From assembly GCF_029267215.1 (NCBI RefSeq), contig NZ_JARIDH010000016.1:1-58916 (forward strand): a stretch of 58,916 nt of DNA, written 5' to 3'. The stretch comes from Clostridium sp. Its GTDB lineage: Bacteria > Bacillota > Clostridia > Clostridiales > Clostridiaceae. Shown here piece after piece: positions 17,567 through 27,075 of this stretch (within the stretch, counting starts at the first letter, position 1; each line of letters begins with the position of its first letter). Position numbers and translations under genes: made by a program. The notes beneath the pieces are model-generated. The model was given only the letters and a program-made list of their open reading frames with translations. It was not told the origin of the DNA and did not search any database.

Positions 17567-18520
17567 ATGCAATCTGTATCAGATCAAAAAGCAACTAAGA
17601 GAAAGAAAAGCTTACAAGAAACAATTAAAGCTACACCGTATTTATTGCCAGGATTAATAACAATACTTATACTGACAATTTGTCCTATAATATATACTAT
17701 ATACATTGCTTTTACTGATTATACAATGTTTAGTGGAAGCGATATAAAATTTGTTGGTTTTAAAAACTTCACTGATGTTTTAACTGGACCTTTTAAAGAA
17801 ATTTTCTTTCCTGTATTTGGTTGGAACTTATTATTTGCAATATTTTCAACACTAGGAACTTTCTTTCTAGGACTAATAGTTGCAATGGCAATTAACAATC
17901 CAAATATGAAAGAAAGAGCAATATATAGAGCATTATTAATAATTCCATGGGCTTTACCAGCCACAGTAGCCATATTATCATGGCAAGGGCTTTTAAATGG
18001 AAGCTATGGGGCAATAAATAACTTATTAGTAAATTTACATATAATATCACAACCAATTCCTTGGTTAACAGATCCTGAGTTTGCAAGATTTGCAATCATC
18101 ATGGTTAATATATGGCTAGGATTCCCATACATGATGAATATTTGTTTAGGAGCTTTAGGCGGAATACCAAAGAGTTATTATGAAGCAGCAGATGTTGATG
18201 GAGCAAGTAAATGGCTTCAATTTAGAAAGATAACATTACCAACATTAGCTAATGTTTCTTATCCATTATTAATTTCATCATTTGCATTTAACTTCAATAA
18301 CTTTGGTTCAGCATTCTTAATTACTAAGGGTGGTCCAGCAAGACTTAATACTCAATTTGCAGGTTACACAGATATTTTAGCATCTGTAAACTATAAATTA
18401 TCAACTCAATTTGGTAGATTTGAAATAGCTTCTGCATTAAGTATTTTAATATTCTTATTATTAGGAACTATGTCATATTTTCAAATGAAATACAGTGGAC
18501 AATTTGAGGAGGTAGATTAA
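17567..18520 (+). CDS. malF: Maltose/maltodextrin ABC transporter permease MalF
   Basis: 317 residues. A cytoplasmic basic N-terminus (about 1-24) is followed by six membrane spans; the EAA loop reads EAADVDGASKWLQFRKITLP. GGAGG precedes the ATG. It lies downstream of malE and ends 1 base before malG. It is a paralogue of the truncated permease at the left edge of the window. It forms the MalFG channel with MalG, presumably powered by the MalK at 13649. Confidence 0.95.
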   Translation: MQSVSDQKATKRKKSLQETIKATPYLLPGLITILILTICPIIYTIYIAFTDYTMFSGSDIKFVGFKNFTDVLTGPFKEIFFPVFGWNLLFAIFSTLGTFFLGLIVAMAINNPNMKERAIYRALLIIPWALPATVAILSWQGLLNGSYGAINNLLVNLHIISQPIPWLTDPEFARFAIIMVNIWLGFPYMMNICLGALGGIPKSYYEAADVDGASKWLQFRKITLPTLANVSYPLLISSFAFNFNNFGSAFLITKGGPARLNTQFAGYTDILASVNYKLSTQFGRFEIASALSILIFLLLGTMSYFQMKYSGQFEEVD

Positions 18521-18521
18521 A

Positions 18522-19415
18522 ATGCAAAGTAAAGTACAAAAACCAAGTGGAGTAGTTACTACCTCTCAATTTAAATATGAAAAGAAAATGAGACCAGCAG
18601 AGAAAAGAACTTTGTGGATATCAAGAATATTTATATGGTTTATGTTATTAGTAGTATTATTCCCTATATTTTCAATAGTTTCAGCATCAATGGCTAAGGG
18701 AGAAGCTTTCACACAAACAAGTTTACTTCCTCAAGCATGGACTTTAGAAAATTATAAAAAAGTTTTAACAGAAACAAATTTCTTAATTTGGCTTAAAAAC
18801 TCAATAATAGTATGTACAGCGACAGCAATAATACAATTATTATTAACAGTACCTATGGCCTTTGCTTTCTCAAGAATGAAATTCTGGGGCAGAAAAAAGG
18901 GATTAATGATGTTGTTATTACTTCAAATGTTCCCAACAGCTATGGCTTTACCAGCTATATTAGCTTTAGCTTATAGATGGAATGGTATGGACCATTTAAT
19001 TACATTAATAATTATAGGAACAGGTGCAAGTGCATATAATATATGGCTACTTAAAGGAGCTATAGATGGTATTCCTAAAGAATTAACAGAGGCAGCTTAT
19101 GTTGATGGAGCTACTACTTGGCAGACTTTCTTAACAATAATATTACCATTATTAAGAAATATGCTTCTAGTAATATTCCTATTCTCATTCATAGGTTCAT
19201 ATAGTGAATTCGTATTCTCATCAGCCTTATTAAAAGAACCAGAAGCTTTAACACTTGCTGTAGGAATGCAACAGTTTATTACAAATAACTTCTCAGCTAA
19301 CTGGACACAGTACTCAGCAGCTGCAATAATGGCTTCAATTCCAATAGTTGTATTTGCTAGTGCAACCCAAAAATACATGGCTGAAGGTTTAACAGCTGGA
19401 TCAGTTAAAGGCTAA
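18522..19415 (+). CDS. malG: Maltose/maltodextrin ABC transporter permease MalG
   Basis: 297 residues with six membrane spans and an intact EAA loop (EAAYVDGATTWQTFLTIILP). It is coupled to malF (TAA, one base, ATG) with GAGGAGG just upstream. It is the last gene of malEFG and is followed by a terminator at 19524. Confidence 0.95.
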   Translation: MQSKVQKPSGVVTTSQFKYEKKMRPAEKRTLWISRIFIWFMLLVVLFPIFSIVSASMAKGEAFTQTSLLPQAWTLENYKKVLTETNFLIWLKNSIIVCTATAIIQLLLTVPMAFAFSRMKFWGRKKGLMMLLLLQMFPTAMALPAILALAYRWNGMDHLITLIIIGTGASAYNIWLLKGAIDGIPKELTEAAYVDGATTWQTFLTIILPLLRNMLLVIFLFSFIGSYSEFVFSSALLKEPEALTLAVGMQQFITNNFSANWTQYSAAAIMASIPIVVFASATQKYMAEGLTAGSVKG

Positions 19416-19523
19416 ATTTTAATATAATAAATAATTTTTACTGGGACAAATACTTAGGATAATTTAGATACTTCTTATATATAAATAATGTATGGATAAA
19501 TAGTATGAAACGGAAAATACTAA

Positions 19524-19551
19524 TAGAAGAAATCTAAAAAGATTTCTTCTA
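19524..19551 (+). terminator. Hairpin after malEFG
   Basis: A 12-bp perfect stem TAGAAGAAATCT / AGATTTCTTCTA with an AAAA loop. No long T-run follows, so efficiency may be modest. Confidence 0.65.
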
Positions 19552-19695
19552 AATCCATCTTATATAATTAGTAAAAGGGTTAATGAAATTTTTGAAGTAT
19601 TAGTGATGAAAAAAATTCAATTTAGTTTTTAAGAAAATATAATTTTAAAAATAATTGAATTTTATTATAATTTCTTTAAACTCTTAAAAGTACTA

Positions 19696-19743
19696 TTGCT
19701 AATGCTTTTCTTGAGGGTTATAATTTAAGTTGGTATCGTTACC
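19696..19743 (+). promoter_or_regulatory. Promoter and operator O3 of the LacI-type regulator gene
   Basis: The -35 TTGCTA (19696-19701), a 17-base spacer and the -10 TATAAT (19719-19724) are followed by GGTATCGTTACC (19732-19743), a pseudo-palindrome centred on CG that covers the expected start point. A repressor bound here would block its own gene, which indicates autoregulation of the whole regulator-glucosidase-malQ-glgP operon. Confidence 0.75.
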
Positions 19744-19789
19744 GAAATTATTTCCAATCTTAAAGAGAAAACTGAATCAGGAGGGTCTT

Positions 19790-20809
19790 ATGAATATAAA
19801 AGATATAGCAAAACTTGCTGGTGTTGGTGTTAGTACAGTATCAAGAGTTATAAATGAACATCCTGATGTTAAGGATGAAACAAGAGAAAAAATATTAAGA
19901 ATAATAAAAGAAAGTAATTATATACCTAATAATAGTGCTAGAATTCTTAAAAAGAATATTACAAAAAATATTGGAGTTTTAGTTAAAGGAGTATTCAATC
20001 CATTTTTTGCAGAGATGATAAATATTATAGGAAGTAGAATAACAGAGGCTGGATATACAATGATACTTCAGCAAAATGATTATACTACAGAGGATGATGT
20101 TGATAATTTAATAGCCTTTGTAAAAGAAAAAAAACTTCAGGGAATTATTTGTTTGGGAGGAAACTTCTTAAACATAAATGATGAGAGCTTTCAATTTTTA
20201 GACATACCAGTTGTATTAACATCAGTTAATACAATGTCTAATGAAAGTAAAAGTAAGTATTCTTCAATAGGAATAGATAATATTTTATCGGCAAAAGAGG
20301 CAACACAATATCTTATAGATAAGGGGCATAATAACATTGCAATGTTATTGGGAGAAAAAAATGATGTTGGAATAAGTGGCCTTAGATTAGAAGGATATAA
20401 GGAAGCTTTAAAGAAAAATAACATAGAATTTTTAGATGAAAATGTATTAATAGGTGACTATAGTTATGAGGGAGCTTATAAGAATACACTTGAAATTTTA
20501 AACAATAGAAAAGATATTACAGCCATATTTTCAATATCAGATATTATGGCAGTAGGTGCAGCTAAGGCGGTTTTAGATAAAGGGTTGAAGGTTGGAGAAG
20601 ATATATCAATAGTTGGATTTGATGGAATGGATATTAGCAAATATTATAATCCAGGAATAACAACTGTAAAACAGCCTAAAAAGCAGATGGCAAATAATAG
20701 CATAGATTTATTGCTTGCTTTATTAGCTAAGAAAGAAGAACATAAGCATATAATTTTTGAAACTAAGGTAATTGAGAGGGACTCATGTAAGAATATGAGA
20801 ACCTCATAA
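19790..20809 (+). CDS. malR: LacI-family transcriptional repressor (MalR-like)
   Basis: 339 residues. The N-terminal LacI helix-turn-helix (MNIKDIAKLAGVGVSTVSRV, residues 1-20) plus hinge helix is followed by a periplasmic-binding-protein-like sensor domain (about 60-335; VGFDGMDISKYYNPGITTV). ATG 19790 follows GGAGGG; an upstream TTG in the same frame lies inside the operator and is not needed. It heads an apparent operon with the GH31 glucosidase gene, which starts 16 bases after its stop. The operator-like sites at its own promoter and at malE make it the likely maltodextrin repressor; the inducer is inferred. Confidence 0.88.
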   Translation: MNIKDIAKLAGVGVSTVSRVINEHPDVKDETREKILRIIKESNYIPNNSARILKKNITKNIGVLVKGVFNPFFAEMINIIGSRITEAGYTMILQQNDYTTEDDVDNLIAFVKEKKLQGIICLGGNFLNINDESFQFLDIPVVLTSVNTMSNESKSKYSSIGIDNILSAKEATQYLIDKGHNNIAMLLGEKNDVGISGLRLEGYKEALKKNNIEFLDENVLIGDYSYEGAYKNTLEILNNRKDITAIFSISDIMAVGAAKAVLDKGLKVGEDISIVGFDGMDISKYYNPGITTVKQPKKQMANNSIDLLLALLAKKEEHKHIIFETKVIERDSCKNMRTS

Positions 20810-20825
20810 AATGGAGGGAAATGAA

Positions 20826-22967
20826 ATGAGAAGTAATGTGGTTAATAATCAAATAATTAAATATACTTTTGGAACTCCTTTTAATACAGAATCAGTTGTT
20901 TTAAAAGAAGGAAAAGAATTACATGAAAAAGAAATAAAATACTTTAAATTTGAAAATAACACTCTTATATTTGAACTTAAAGATGAAGATTTAGTTTATG
21001 GATTAGGGGAAAATGTTAGAGGATTAAATAAAAGAGGTTGGGTGTATGAAAGCTTCTGTACAGATGATTTTTCACATACACCAGAAAAGAAAAGTCTTTA
21101 TGGAGCACATAACTTCATAATGATTTATGGAGAAAAAACTTTTGGATTATTCATAGATCATCCAGGAAGAGTAAAGTTTGATGTTGGATACACAAACAGT
21201 AATGAGTTAAAAATAACTTTAGATGATGACAATTTCGCTTTATATATTATAGAAGGTGAAAGTTTAAATAAAATAACTAAGAATTTCAGAGAACTTATAG
21301 GTAAGAGTTATGTAGCACCTAAGTGGGGATTTGGAGTTCAACAAAGTAGATGGAGCTATAAAGATAGACATGAAGTTCTTGAAGTTCTTGACAATTACGA
21401 AAATTCACAACTTCCTATTGATTGTTTATACCTTGATATTGATTACATGGAGGATTTCAAGAACTTTACTATAAATAAAAAAGCTTTCCCAGAGTTTGAA
21501 AGCTTTGTTAAGGAAATAAAAGAAAGAGGAGTAAGACTTATCCCTATAATTGATGCAGGTTGTAAAATTGAAGATGGATATGATGTTTATGAAGAAGGGG
21601 TTAAAAATGGATATTACTGCTTAGATGAAGATGGACAACCTTTTGTTGCGGCAGTTTGGCCAGGAAGAGTTTTATTCCCAGACTTTTTAAATAAAGATGC
21701 TAGAAAATGGTTTGGTAGTAAGTATAAATTTTTAACTGATAAAGGAATCGAAGGATTCTGGAATGATATGAATGAACCAGCTATATTCTATTCAGAAAAA
21801 AGATTAAATGAAGCTTTTGAAAAAATATCAGAAGCTAAAGGTAAAAATTTAGGAATATACGATTATTTTGATGTTAAGGATACATTCCCAAGACTTCAAA
21901 ATAGTATGGAAGATTATCAAAGTTTCTATCATAGAGTAGGAAATGAAAAAGTAAGACATGATAAAGTTCATAATTTATTTGGATTTAATATGACAAGAGC
22001 TGCTTTTGAGGGATTAGAAAATATAGAAGAAAATAAGAGATTCTTATTATTCTCTAGAGCTTCAATAGTAGGTATGCATAGATTTGGTGGAATATGGACT
22101 GGAGATAACATGTCTTGGTGGGAACACATTAAATTAAACATGCAGATGATGTCAAATATCAACATGTGTGGATTTATTTACACAGGTGCTGATTGTGGAG
22201 GATTCGGTGGAGATGCTACAGAAGATTTAGTTATAAGATGGTCACAATTTAGTATGTTTACACCTTTATTTAGAAATCATGCAGCTTTAGGTACTAGACA
22301 CCAAGAACCATATTCATTTAGAGGTGAAAGTGTTGATGTATTAAAAAATATTTTGGAGTTAAGATATGTAATGGTTCCATATCTATATAGTGAATATATG
22401 AAAGCTGTTTTAAATAATGAAATGTATTTCAAACCATTAACATTTGAGTACAATGATAAATTTGTTAAGAGAATCGAAGATCAGTTACTTTTAGGAGATA
22501 GCTTAATGGTAGCTCCTATATATGAACAAAATTCTTTAGGAAGATATGTTTACCTTCCAGAAGAAATGCTTTTATGGAGAGCTAGAAAATATGATGATGG
22601 TGATTATGAAGTTTTAGGACAAGGTCATCATTATATAGATGCTAAATTAAATGAAGTACCAATGTTCATAAGAAAAAATAAAATAGTAACAATGGCAAGT
22701 AAACCAAGTAAAAGGGTGGAAGATTTAGACACTAGTAGATTAAACTTAGTTGCTTTTGTTGATGATGAAGCTGAATACATCTATTACAATGATGATGGAA
22801 TCACTAAAAATTATGAAAAAGGTGATTTTGAAGAGCTTAAAGTTAAAATTAAAAAAGTTGATTCAGATTATAAAGTAACAGTAGATAATAATTCAAAAGT
22901 TAGAAATTTAAATATAAAAATATTTGATTTAAATAAAAAAGTAATTGAGAAGGAAATATTAGTTTAG
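20826..22967 (+). CDS. GH31 alpha-glucosidase
   Basis: 713 residues. Family 31 architecture: an N-terminal beta domain (about 1-150), a catalytic barrel with the nucleophile region GFWNDMNEPA and the acid/base region YTGADCGGFGGD, and C-terminal beta domains ending in a YYNDDG-type repeat. It releases glucose from the non-reducing ends of maltodextrins, probably in the cytoplasm, as there is no signal peptide. The ATG at 20826 is preferred over 20811 because GGAGG sits at 20814-20818, between them. Confidence 0.92.
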   Translation: MRSNVVNNQIIKYTFGTPFNTESVVLKEGKELHEKEIKYFKFENNTLIFELKDEDLVYGLGENVRGLNKRGWVYESFCTDDFSHTPEKKSLYGAHNFIMIYGEKTFGLFIDHPGRVKFDVGYTNSNELKITLDDDNFALYIIEGESLNKITKNFRELIGKSYVAPKWGFGVQQSRWSYKDRHEVLEVLDNYENSQLPIDCLYLDIDYMEDFKNFTINKKAFPEFESFVKEIKERGVRLIPIIDAGCKIEDGYDVYEEGVKNGYYCLDEDGQPFVAAVWPGRVLFPDFLNKDARKWFGSKYKFLTDKGIEGFWNDMNEPAIFYSEKRLNEAFEKISEAKGKNLGIYDYFDVKDTFPRLQNSMEDYQSFYHRVGNEKVRHDKVHNLFGFNMTRAAFEGLENIEENKRFLLFSRASIVGMHRFGGIWTGDNMSWWEHIKLNMQMMSNINMCGFIYTGADCGGFGGDATEDLVIRWSQFSMFTPLFRNHAALGTRHQEPYSFRGESVDVLKNILELRYVMVPYLYSEYMKAVLNNEMYFKPLTFEYNDKFVKRIEDQLLLGDSLMVAPIYEQNSLGRYVYLPEEMLLWRARKYDDGDYEVLGQGHHYIDAKLNEVPMFIRKNKIVTMASKPSKRVEDLDTSRLNLVAFVDDEAEYIYYNDDGITKNYEKGDFEELKVKIKKVDSDYKVTVDNNSKVRNLNIKIFDLNKKVIEKEILV

Positions 22968-22991
22968 TAATTAATACTAGGGGGAAGTAAT

Positions 22992-24476
22992 ATGAGAAGA
23001 GCAAGTGGAATTATAATGCATATTGCTTCCTTACCTGGGAAGTATGGAATAGGTACTTTTGGTAAGGAAGCATTTAAGTTTGTAGATTTTTTAAAGAAAT
23101 CTGGACAAAGATACTGGCAGATACTGCCTTTAGGACCAACAAGTTATGGTGATTCACCATATCAATCATTTTCAGCTTTTGCAGGAAATCCTTATTTTAT
23201 AGATTTTGATATTTTAAATGAAGAAGGGTTGCTTGAGAAAAGAGATTATGATGGTATCAATTTTGGAAACGATTCTGAAAAAATTGATTATGCATTGATA
23301 TTTGATAAAAAGATGAGAGTGTTAAAAATAGCATATGAAAATTCTTTAGATAAAAGTAAAGAAGAAATAGTAAAATTCAGAGAAGAAAATAAACTTTGGA
23401 TTGAAGATTATGCACTTTATATGGCAATAAAAAATGAAAATGATTTGATTAGCTGGCAAGACTGGGATGAAAAAATTAAATTAAGAGAGGAAAAAACTCT
23501 TGAAGAATGTAAAGTTAGATTAGCTAAGGAAATTGATTATTGGGTATTCTTACAATATCACTTCTACAAACAATGGGGTGAATTAAAAGAGTATGCAAAT
23601 AAATTAGGAATAAAGATAATAGGAGATATGCCTATATATGTAGCAGAGGATAGTGCAGATGTTTGGGCTAATCCAAAAGCATTTTTATTAGATGAAAATA
23701 ATGTTCCTAAAAAAGTTGCTGGATGTCCACCAGATGCTTTCTCAGAAACAGGTCAATTATGGGGAAATCCAATTTATGATTGGAAGTACATGGATGATAC
23801 TGGATATACTTGGTGGATTGATAGAGTAAGAGAAAGTTTTAAACTTTATGATGTTTTAAGAATAGATCACTTCAGAGGATTTGAAGCTTATTGGCAAATA
23901 CCATATGGAGATAAGACTGCAGTAAATGGAGAGTGGGTTAAAGGACCTGGAATTAAACTATTTAATGCAATAAAAGATGAGTTAGGAGAGATTAATGTAA
24001 TTGCAGAAGACTTAGGATACTTAACTCAGGAAGTTATAGATTTTAGAGATGAAACTGGCTTCCCAGGAATGAAAGTTTTACAATTTGCTTTTGATTCAAG
24101 AGAAGAGAGTGATTATCTTCCACATAATTATCCAGTAAATTCAATAGCATACACTGGAACTCATGATAATGATACTTTCAGAGGATGGTTTGAAGTTACA
24201 GGTAACAGGGAAGATGTTGAATATTCTAAAAAATATTTAAAACTTAATGAAGAAGAAGGGTATAACTGGGGATTCATCAGAGGAGTTTGGAGCAGTGTAT
24301 CACATACTGCCATAGCTTTAATGCAAGATTTCTTAAATCTAGGAAATGAAGCTAGAATAAACTTCCCATCAACTTTAGGTGGAAACTGGGAGTGGAGAGT
24401 TAAAGAGGGTGCTTTAACTGATGAATTAGCAGAGAAAATATATGATATAACAAAATTATATGGAAGGGTGAACTAG
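22992..24476 (+). CDS. malQ: 4-alpha-glucanotransferase (amylomaltase)
   Basis: 494 residues, GH77. The start MRRASGIIMHIASLPGKYGI and PLGPTSYGDSPYQSFSAFAGNP are hallmarks. Catalytic residues are visible in RIDHFRGFEAYW (nucleophile Asp), VIAEDLG (acid/base Glu) and YTGTHDNDT (transition-state Asp). It lengthens short maltodextrins by glucan transfer so that phosphorylase can act, releasing glucose. It lies 24 bases after the GH31 gene and ends one base before glgP, so the three are co-translated. Confidence 0.96.
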   Translation: MRRASGIIMHIASLPGKYGIGTFGKEAFKFVDFLKKSGQRYWQILPLGPTSYGDSPYQSFSAFAGNPYFIDFDILNEEGLLEKRDYDGINFGNDSEKIDYALIFDKKMRVLKIAYENSLDKSKEEIVKFREENKLWIEDYALYMAIKNENDLISWQDWDEKIKLREEKTLEECKVRLAKEIDYWVFLQYHFYKQWGELKEYANKLGIKIIGDMPIYVAEDSADVWANPKAFLLDENNVPKKVAGCPPDAFSETGQLWGNPIYDWKYMDDTGYTWWIDRVRESFKLYDVLRIDHFRGFEAYWQIPYGDKTAVNGEWVKGPGIKLFNAIKDELGEINVIAEDLGYLTQEVIDFRDETGFPGMKVLQFAFDSREESDYLPHNYPVNSIAYTGTHDNDTFRGWFEVTGNREDVEYSKKYLKLNEEEGYNWGFIRGVWSSVSHTAIALMQDFLNLGNEARINFPSTLGGNWEWRVKEGALTDELAEKIYDITKLYGRVN

Positions 24477-24477
24477 A

Positions 24478-26841
24478 ATGAATAAAGAACAAATTAAGAG
24501 AGGGATTGAAAGATATCTTAAAGTAAAATATGGAAAGAGTTCAATAAAAGATGCTAAGGATTTTGAGGTGTTTAATGCACTATCTTTAACTCTTTTAGAA
24601 AATATAGTTGATGATTGGAATAAAACAGAAAAACTTTATGAGGAACAAAAAAATGCTTATTATTTCTCAGCTGAGTTTTTAATGGGTAGAGCATTAGGAA
24701 ACAATTTAATAAGCTTAGGTCTTTATAATGAAGTTAAAGAAGTTTTAGATGAATTAGGATTTGATCTAAATAAAATTGAAGAAATAGAAGAGGATGCTGG
24801 ATTAGGAAATGGTGGTCTAGGAAGACTAGCAGCTTGTTTTATGGATTCAGGAGCTTCTTTAGAAGTACCTTTAAAAGGTTATGGAATTAGATATAATAAT
24901 GGTTTATTTAAACAATACTTTGAAGATGGATTCCAAAAAGAAGAAGTTGATAGTTGGTTAAAATATGGAGAACCATGGAGCATAAGAAAAGAAGATGAAT
25001 GTGTAACTGTTGATTTTGCTGATATGACAGTTAAAGCTATTCCTTATGATACTCCAATCATTGGATATGCTAGCAAAAATGTTAATACATTAAGATTATG
25101 GAAATGTGAACCTCTTAAAGAATTTGATTTCAACTTATTTAATGAACAGAAATATGATGAAGCATTAGAACTTAAAAATAGAGCAGAGGATATATCAAGA
25201 GTTTTATATCCGAATGATTCAAATAGAGAAGGTAAATTATTAAGATTAAGACAACAATATTTCTTAGTAAGTGCTTCATTAAAAGATATAGTAAGAAAGC
25301 ATAAAGCTACATTTGGAACAATAACTACTAAATTTGGAGAGTTACATGCAGTTCAATTAAATGACACTCATCCAGTTTTAGCTATACCAGAGCTTATAAG
25401 AATTCTTGTAGATGAAGAAGGATTTACTTTTGAGGAAGCTTACGAAGTAGCAACTCATACTTTTGCTTATACAAACCATACTATATTAGCAGAAGCATTA
25501 GAAAAGTGGGATGTTGATTTAATAGAGGAATTATTCCCAAGAATATTAGAAATAATTGAAAAAATAGATGCAGAATTTATAGTTTGTTTAGATGAAAAAG
25601 GATACTCAGAAGAAGCTATAGAAGAATTTAGAATAGTTAATGGTGGACAAGTTAGAATGGCTAACTTAGCTATCCATGTTGGATTTGCTGTAAATGGTGT
25701 TGCTAAGTTACACACAGATATATTAAAAGATATCGAGTTAAAGAATTGGTATGAATTATATCCAGAGAAATTCCAAAACAAAACAAATGGAATAACTCCA
25801 AGAAGATGGTTAAGATTATGTAACCAAGAATTATCAGCTTTAATTACTGAACTTTTAGGAAGTGAAGATTGGGTTAAAAACTTAGATTTATTAAAAGGTT
25901 TAGAAAAGTATAAAGATGATGAAGAAGTATTAAGAAGATTCATGGCTATAAAACATACTAAGAAAGAACAATTAGCTAAATACATCTTAGAGCATGAAGG
26001 TGTTGAATTAGATCCAAATTCAATCTTTGATATTCAAATTAAGAGACTACATGAGTATAAGAGACAATTATTAAATACTTTATACATCTTAGATTTATAC
26101 CATAGATTAAAAGAAAATCCAGATATGGATATACCAAAAGTAACATTCATATATGGAGCTAAAGCTTTCCCAGGATATAAGAGAGCTAAATCAATAGTTA
26201 AGTTAACTAACGAAGTTGCTAAACTTATAAATAATGATGAAGAGATAGACGGAAAAATAAAAGTTGTATTTGTAGAAAACTACAGAGTTTCATATGCTGA
26301 AAAATTATTCCCAGCAGCAGATGTTTCAAAACAAATATCAACAGCTGGTAAAGAAGCATCAGGAACAGGTAACATGAAATTCATGTTAAACGGAGCACCT
26401 ACATTTGGTACTAATGATGGAGCTAACGTTGAAATAGTTAAAGAAAGTGGAGCTTGCAACAACTTCATATTCGGATTAGAAGTTGAAGAAATAGAAGAGT
26501 TAAAAGGAAACTATAACCCAGTAGCTTACTATGAAGCTGATAAAGATTTAAAGAAAGTTTTAGATACATTAGTTGATGGAACATTTGATGATGGTGGTAC
26601 TGGTAATTTTGAAGATCTTTACAACTCATTATTAAAAGAGGGAGATCAATACTTCCTATTAGCAGATTTCAAATCATTTAAAGATACTGAAGATAAAGTG
26701 TTTGAAGCTTATAAAGATGAGATGAAATGGGCTAAGATGGCATTCGAGAATACTTGCAATGCTGGAATGTTCTCAAGTGATAGAACAATAAAGCAATATT
26801 GTGATGAAATATGGGGAATTAAGAAATGTACTAACAAATAG
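24478..26841 (+). CDS. glgP: Glycogen/maltodextrin phosphorylase
   Basis: 787 residues, GT35. It removes terminal glucose from alpha-1,4-glucans as glucose-1-phosphate. Visible motifs are the glycine-rich EEDAGLGNGGLGRLAACF, QLNDTHP, the arginine-containing RRWLRLCNQEL, and the PLP-lysine segment EASGTGNMKFMLNGAPTFG. It lacks the N-terminal extension of animal regulatory forms, as usual in bacteria. It is the last gene of the regulator-glucosidase-malQ-glgP operon. Confidence 0.96.
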   Translation: MNKEQIKRGIERYLKVKYGKSSIKDAKDFEVFNALSLTLLENIVDDWNKTEKLYEEQKNAYYFSAEFLMGRALGNNLISLGLYNEVKEVLDELGFDLNKIEEIEEDAGLGNGGLGRLAACFMDSGASLEVPLKGYGIRYNNGLFKQYFEDGFQKEEVDSWLKYGEPWSIRKEDECVTVDFADMTVKAIPYDTPIIGYASKNVNTLRLWKCEPLKEFDFNLFNEQKYDEALELKNRAEDISRVLYPNDSNREGKLLRLRQQYFLVSASLKDIVRKHKATFGTITTKFGELHAVQLNDTHPVLAIPELIRILVDEEGFTFEEAYEVATHTFAYTNHTILAEALEKWDVDLIEELFPRILEIIEKIDAEFIVCLDEKGYSEEAIEEFRIVNGGQVRMANLAIHVGFAVNGVAKLHTDILKDIELKNWYELYPEKFQNKTNGITPRRWLRLCNQELSALITELLGSEDWVKNLDLLKGLEKYKDDEEVLRRFMAIKHTKKEQLAKYILEHEGVELDPNSIFDIQIKRLHEYKRQLLNTLYILDLYHRLKENPDMDIPKVTFIYGAKAFPGYKRAKSIVKLTNEVAKLINNDEEIDGKIKVVFVENYRVSYAEKLFPAADVSKQISTAGKEASGTGNMKFMLNGAPTFGTNDGANVEIVKESGACNNFIFGLEVEEIEELKGNYNPVAYYEADKDLKKVLDTLVDGTFDDGGTGNFEDLYNSLLKEGDQYFLLADFKSFKDTEDKVFEAYKDEMKWAKMAFENTCNAGMFSSDRTIKQYCDEIWGIKKCTNK

Positions 26842-26881
26842 TTAGAATATTAGAGGCTTACTAAATTAAGCTTTAAGATTA

Positions 26882-26964
26882 GGCTATCATCTAGATGGAT
26901 TTTGAAAACTTAAATTATTTTTATGAAGAAGGTTTAAGTTCTAAAATCCTTCAAGGTGATAGCT
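26882..26964. terminator. Long imperfect hairpin after glgP
   Basis: Left arm GCTATCATCTAGATGGATTT and right arm AAATCCTTCAAGGTGATAGC pair almost throughout, then AACTTAAA pairs with TTTAAGTT nearer the loop. The total is about 80 bases with few mismatches. No clean T-run follows on either strand, so it may be an mRNA 3'-end structure rather than a classical terminator. Confidence 0.5.
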
Positions 26965-26974
26965 ATAATTTTTG

Positions 26975-27053
26975 TGGTTATATTTTAAAAAGTATTGATT
27001 TTAGAATGGTTCTAAGTAATTAGATGGAATCAATATTGAGAAAAGTAGAGTCT
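26975..27053. repeat. Short copy (about 79 bp) of the inverted-repeat element family
   Basis: The left end TGGTTATATTTTAA then GTATTGATTTTAG matches the family terminus. The right end, reverse-complemented, reads AGACTCTACTTTT then AATATTGATT. Internal sequence is almost absent. It ends 22 bases before the debranching-enzyme ATG. Confidence 0.6.
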
Positions 27054-27075
27054 AGTTAATAAGGGGTGTTTATTT

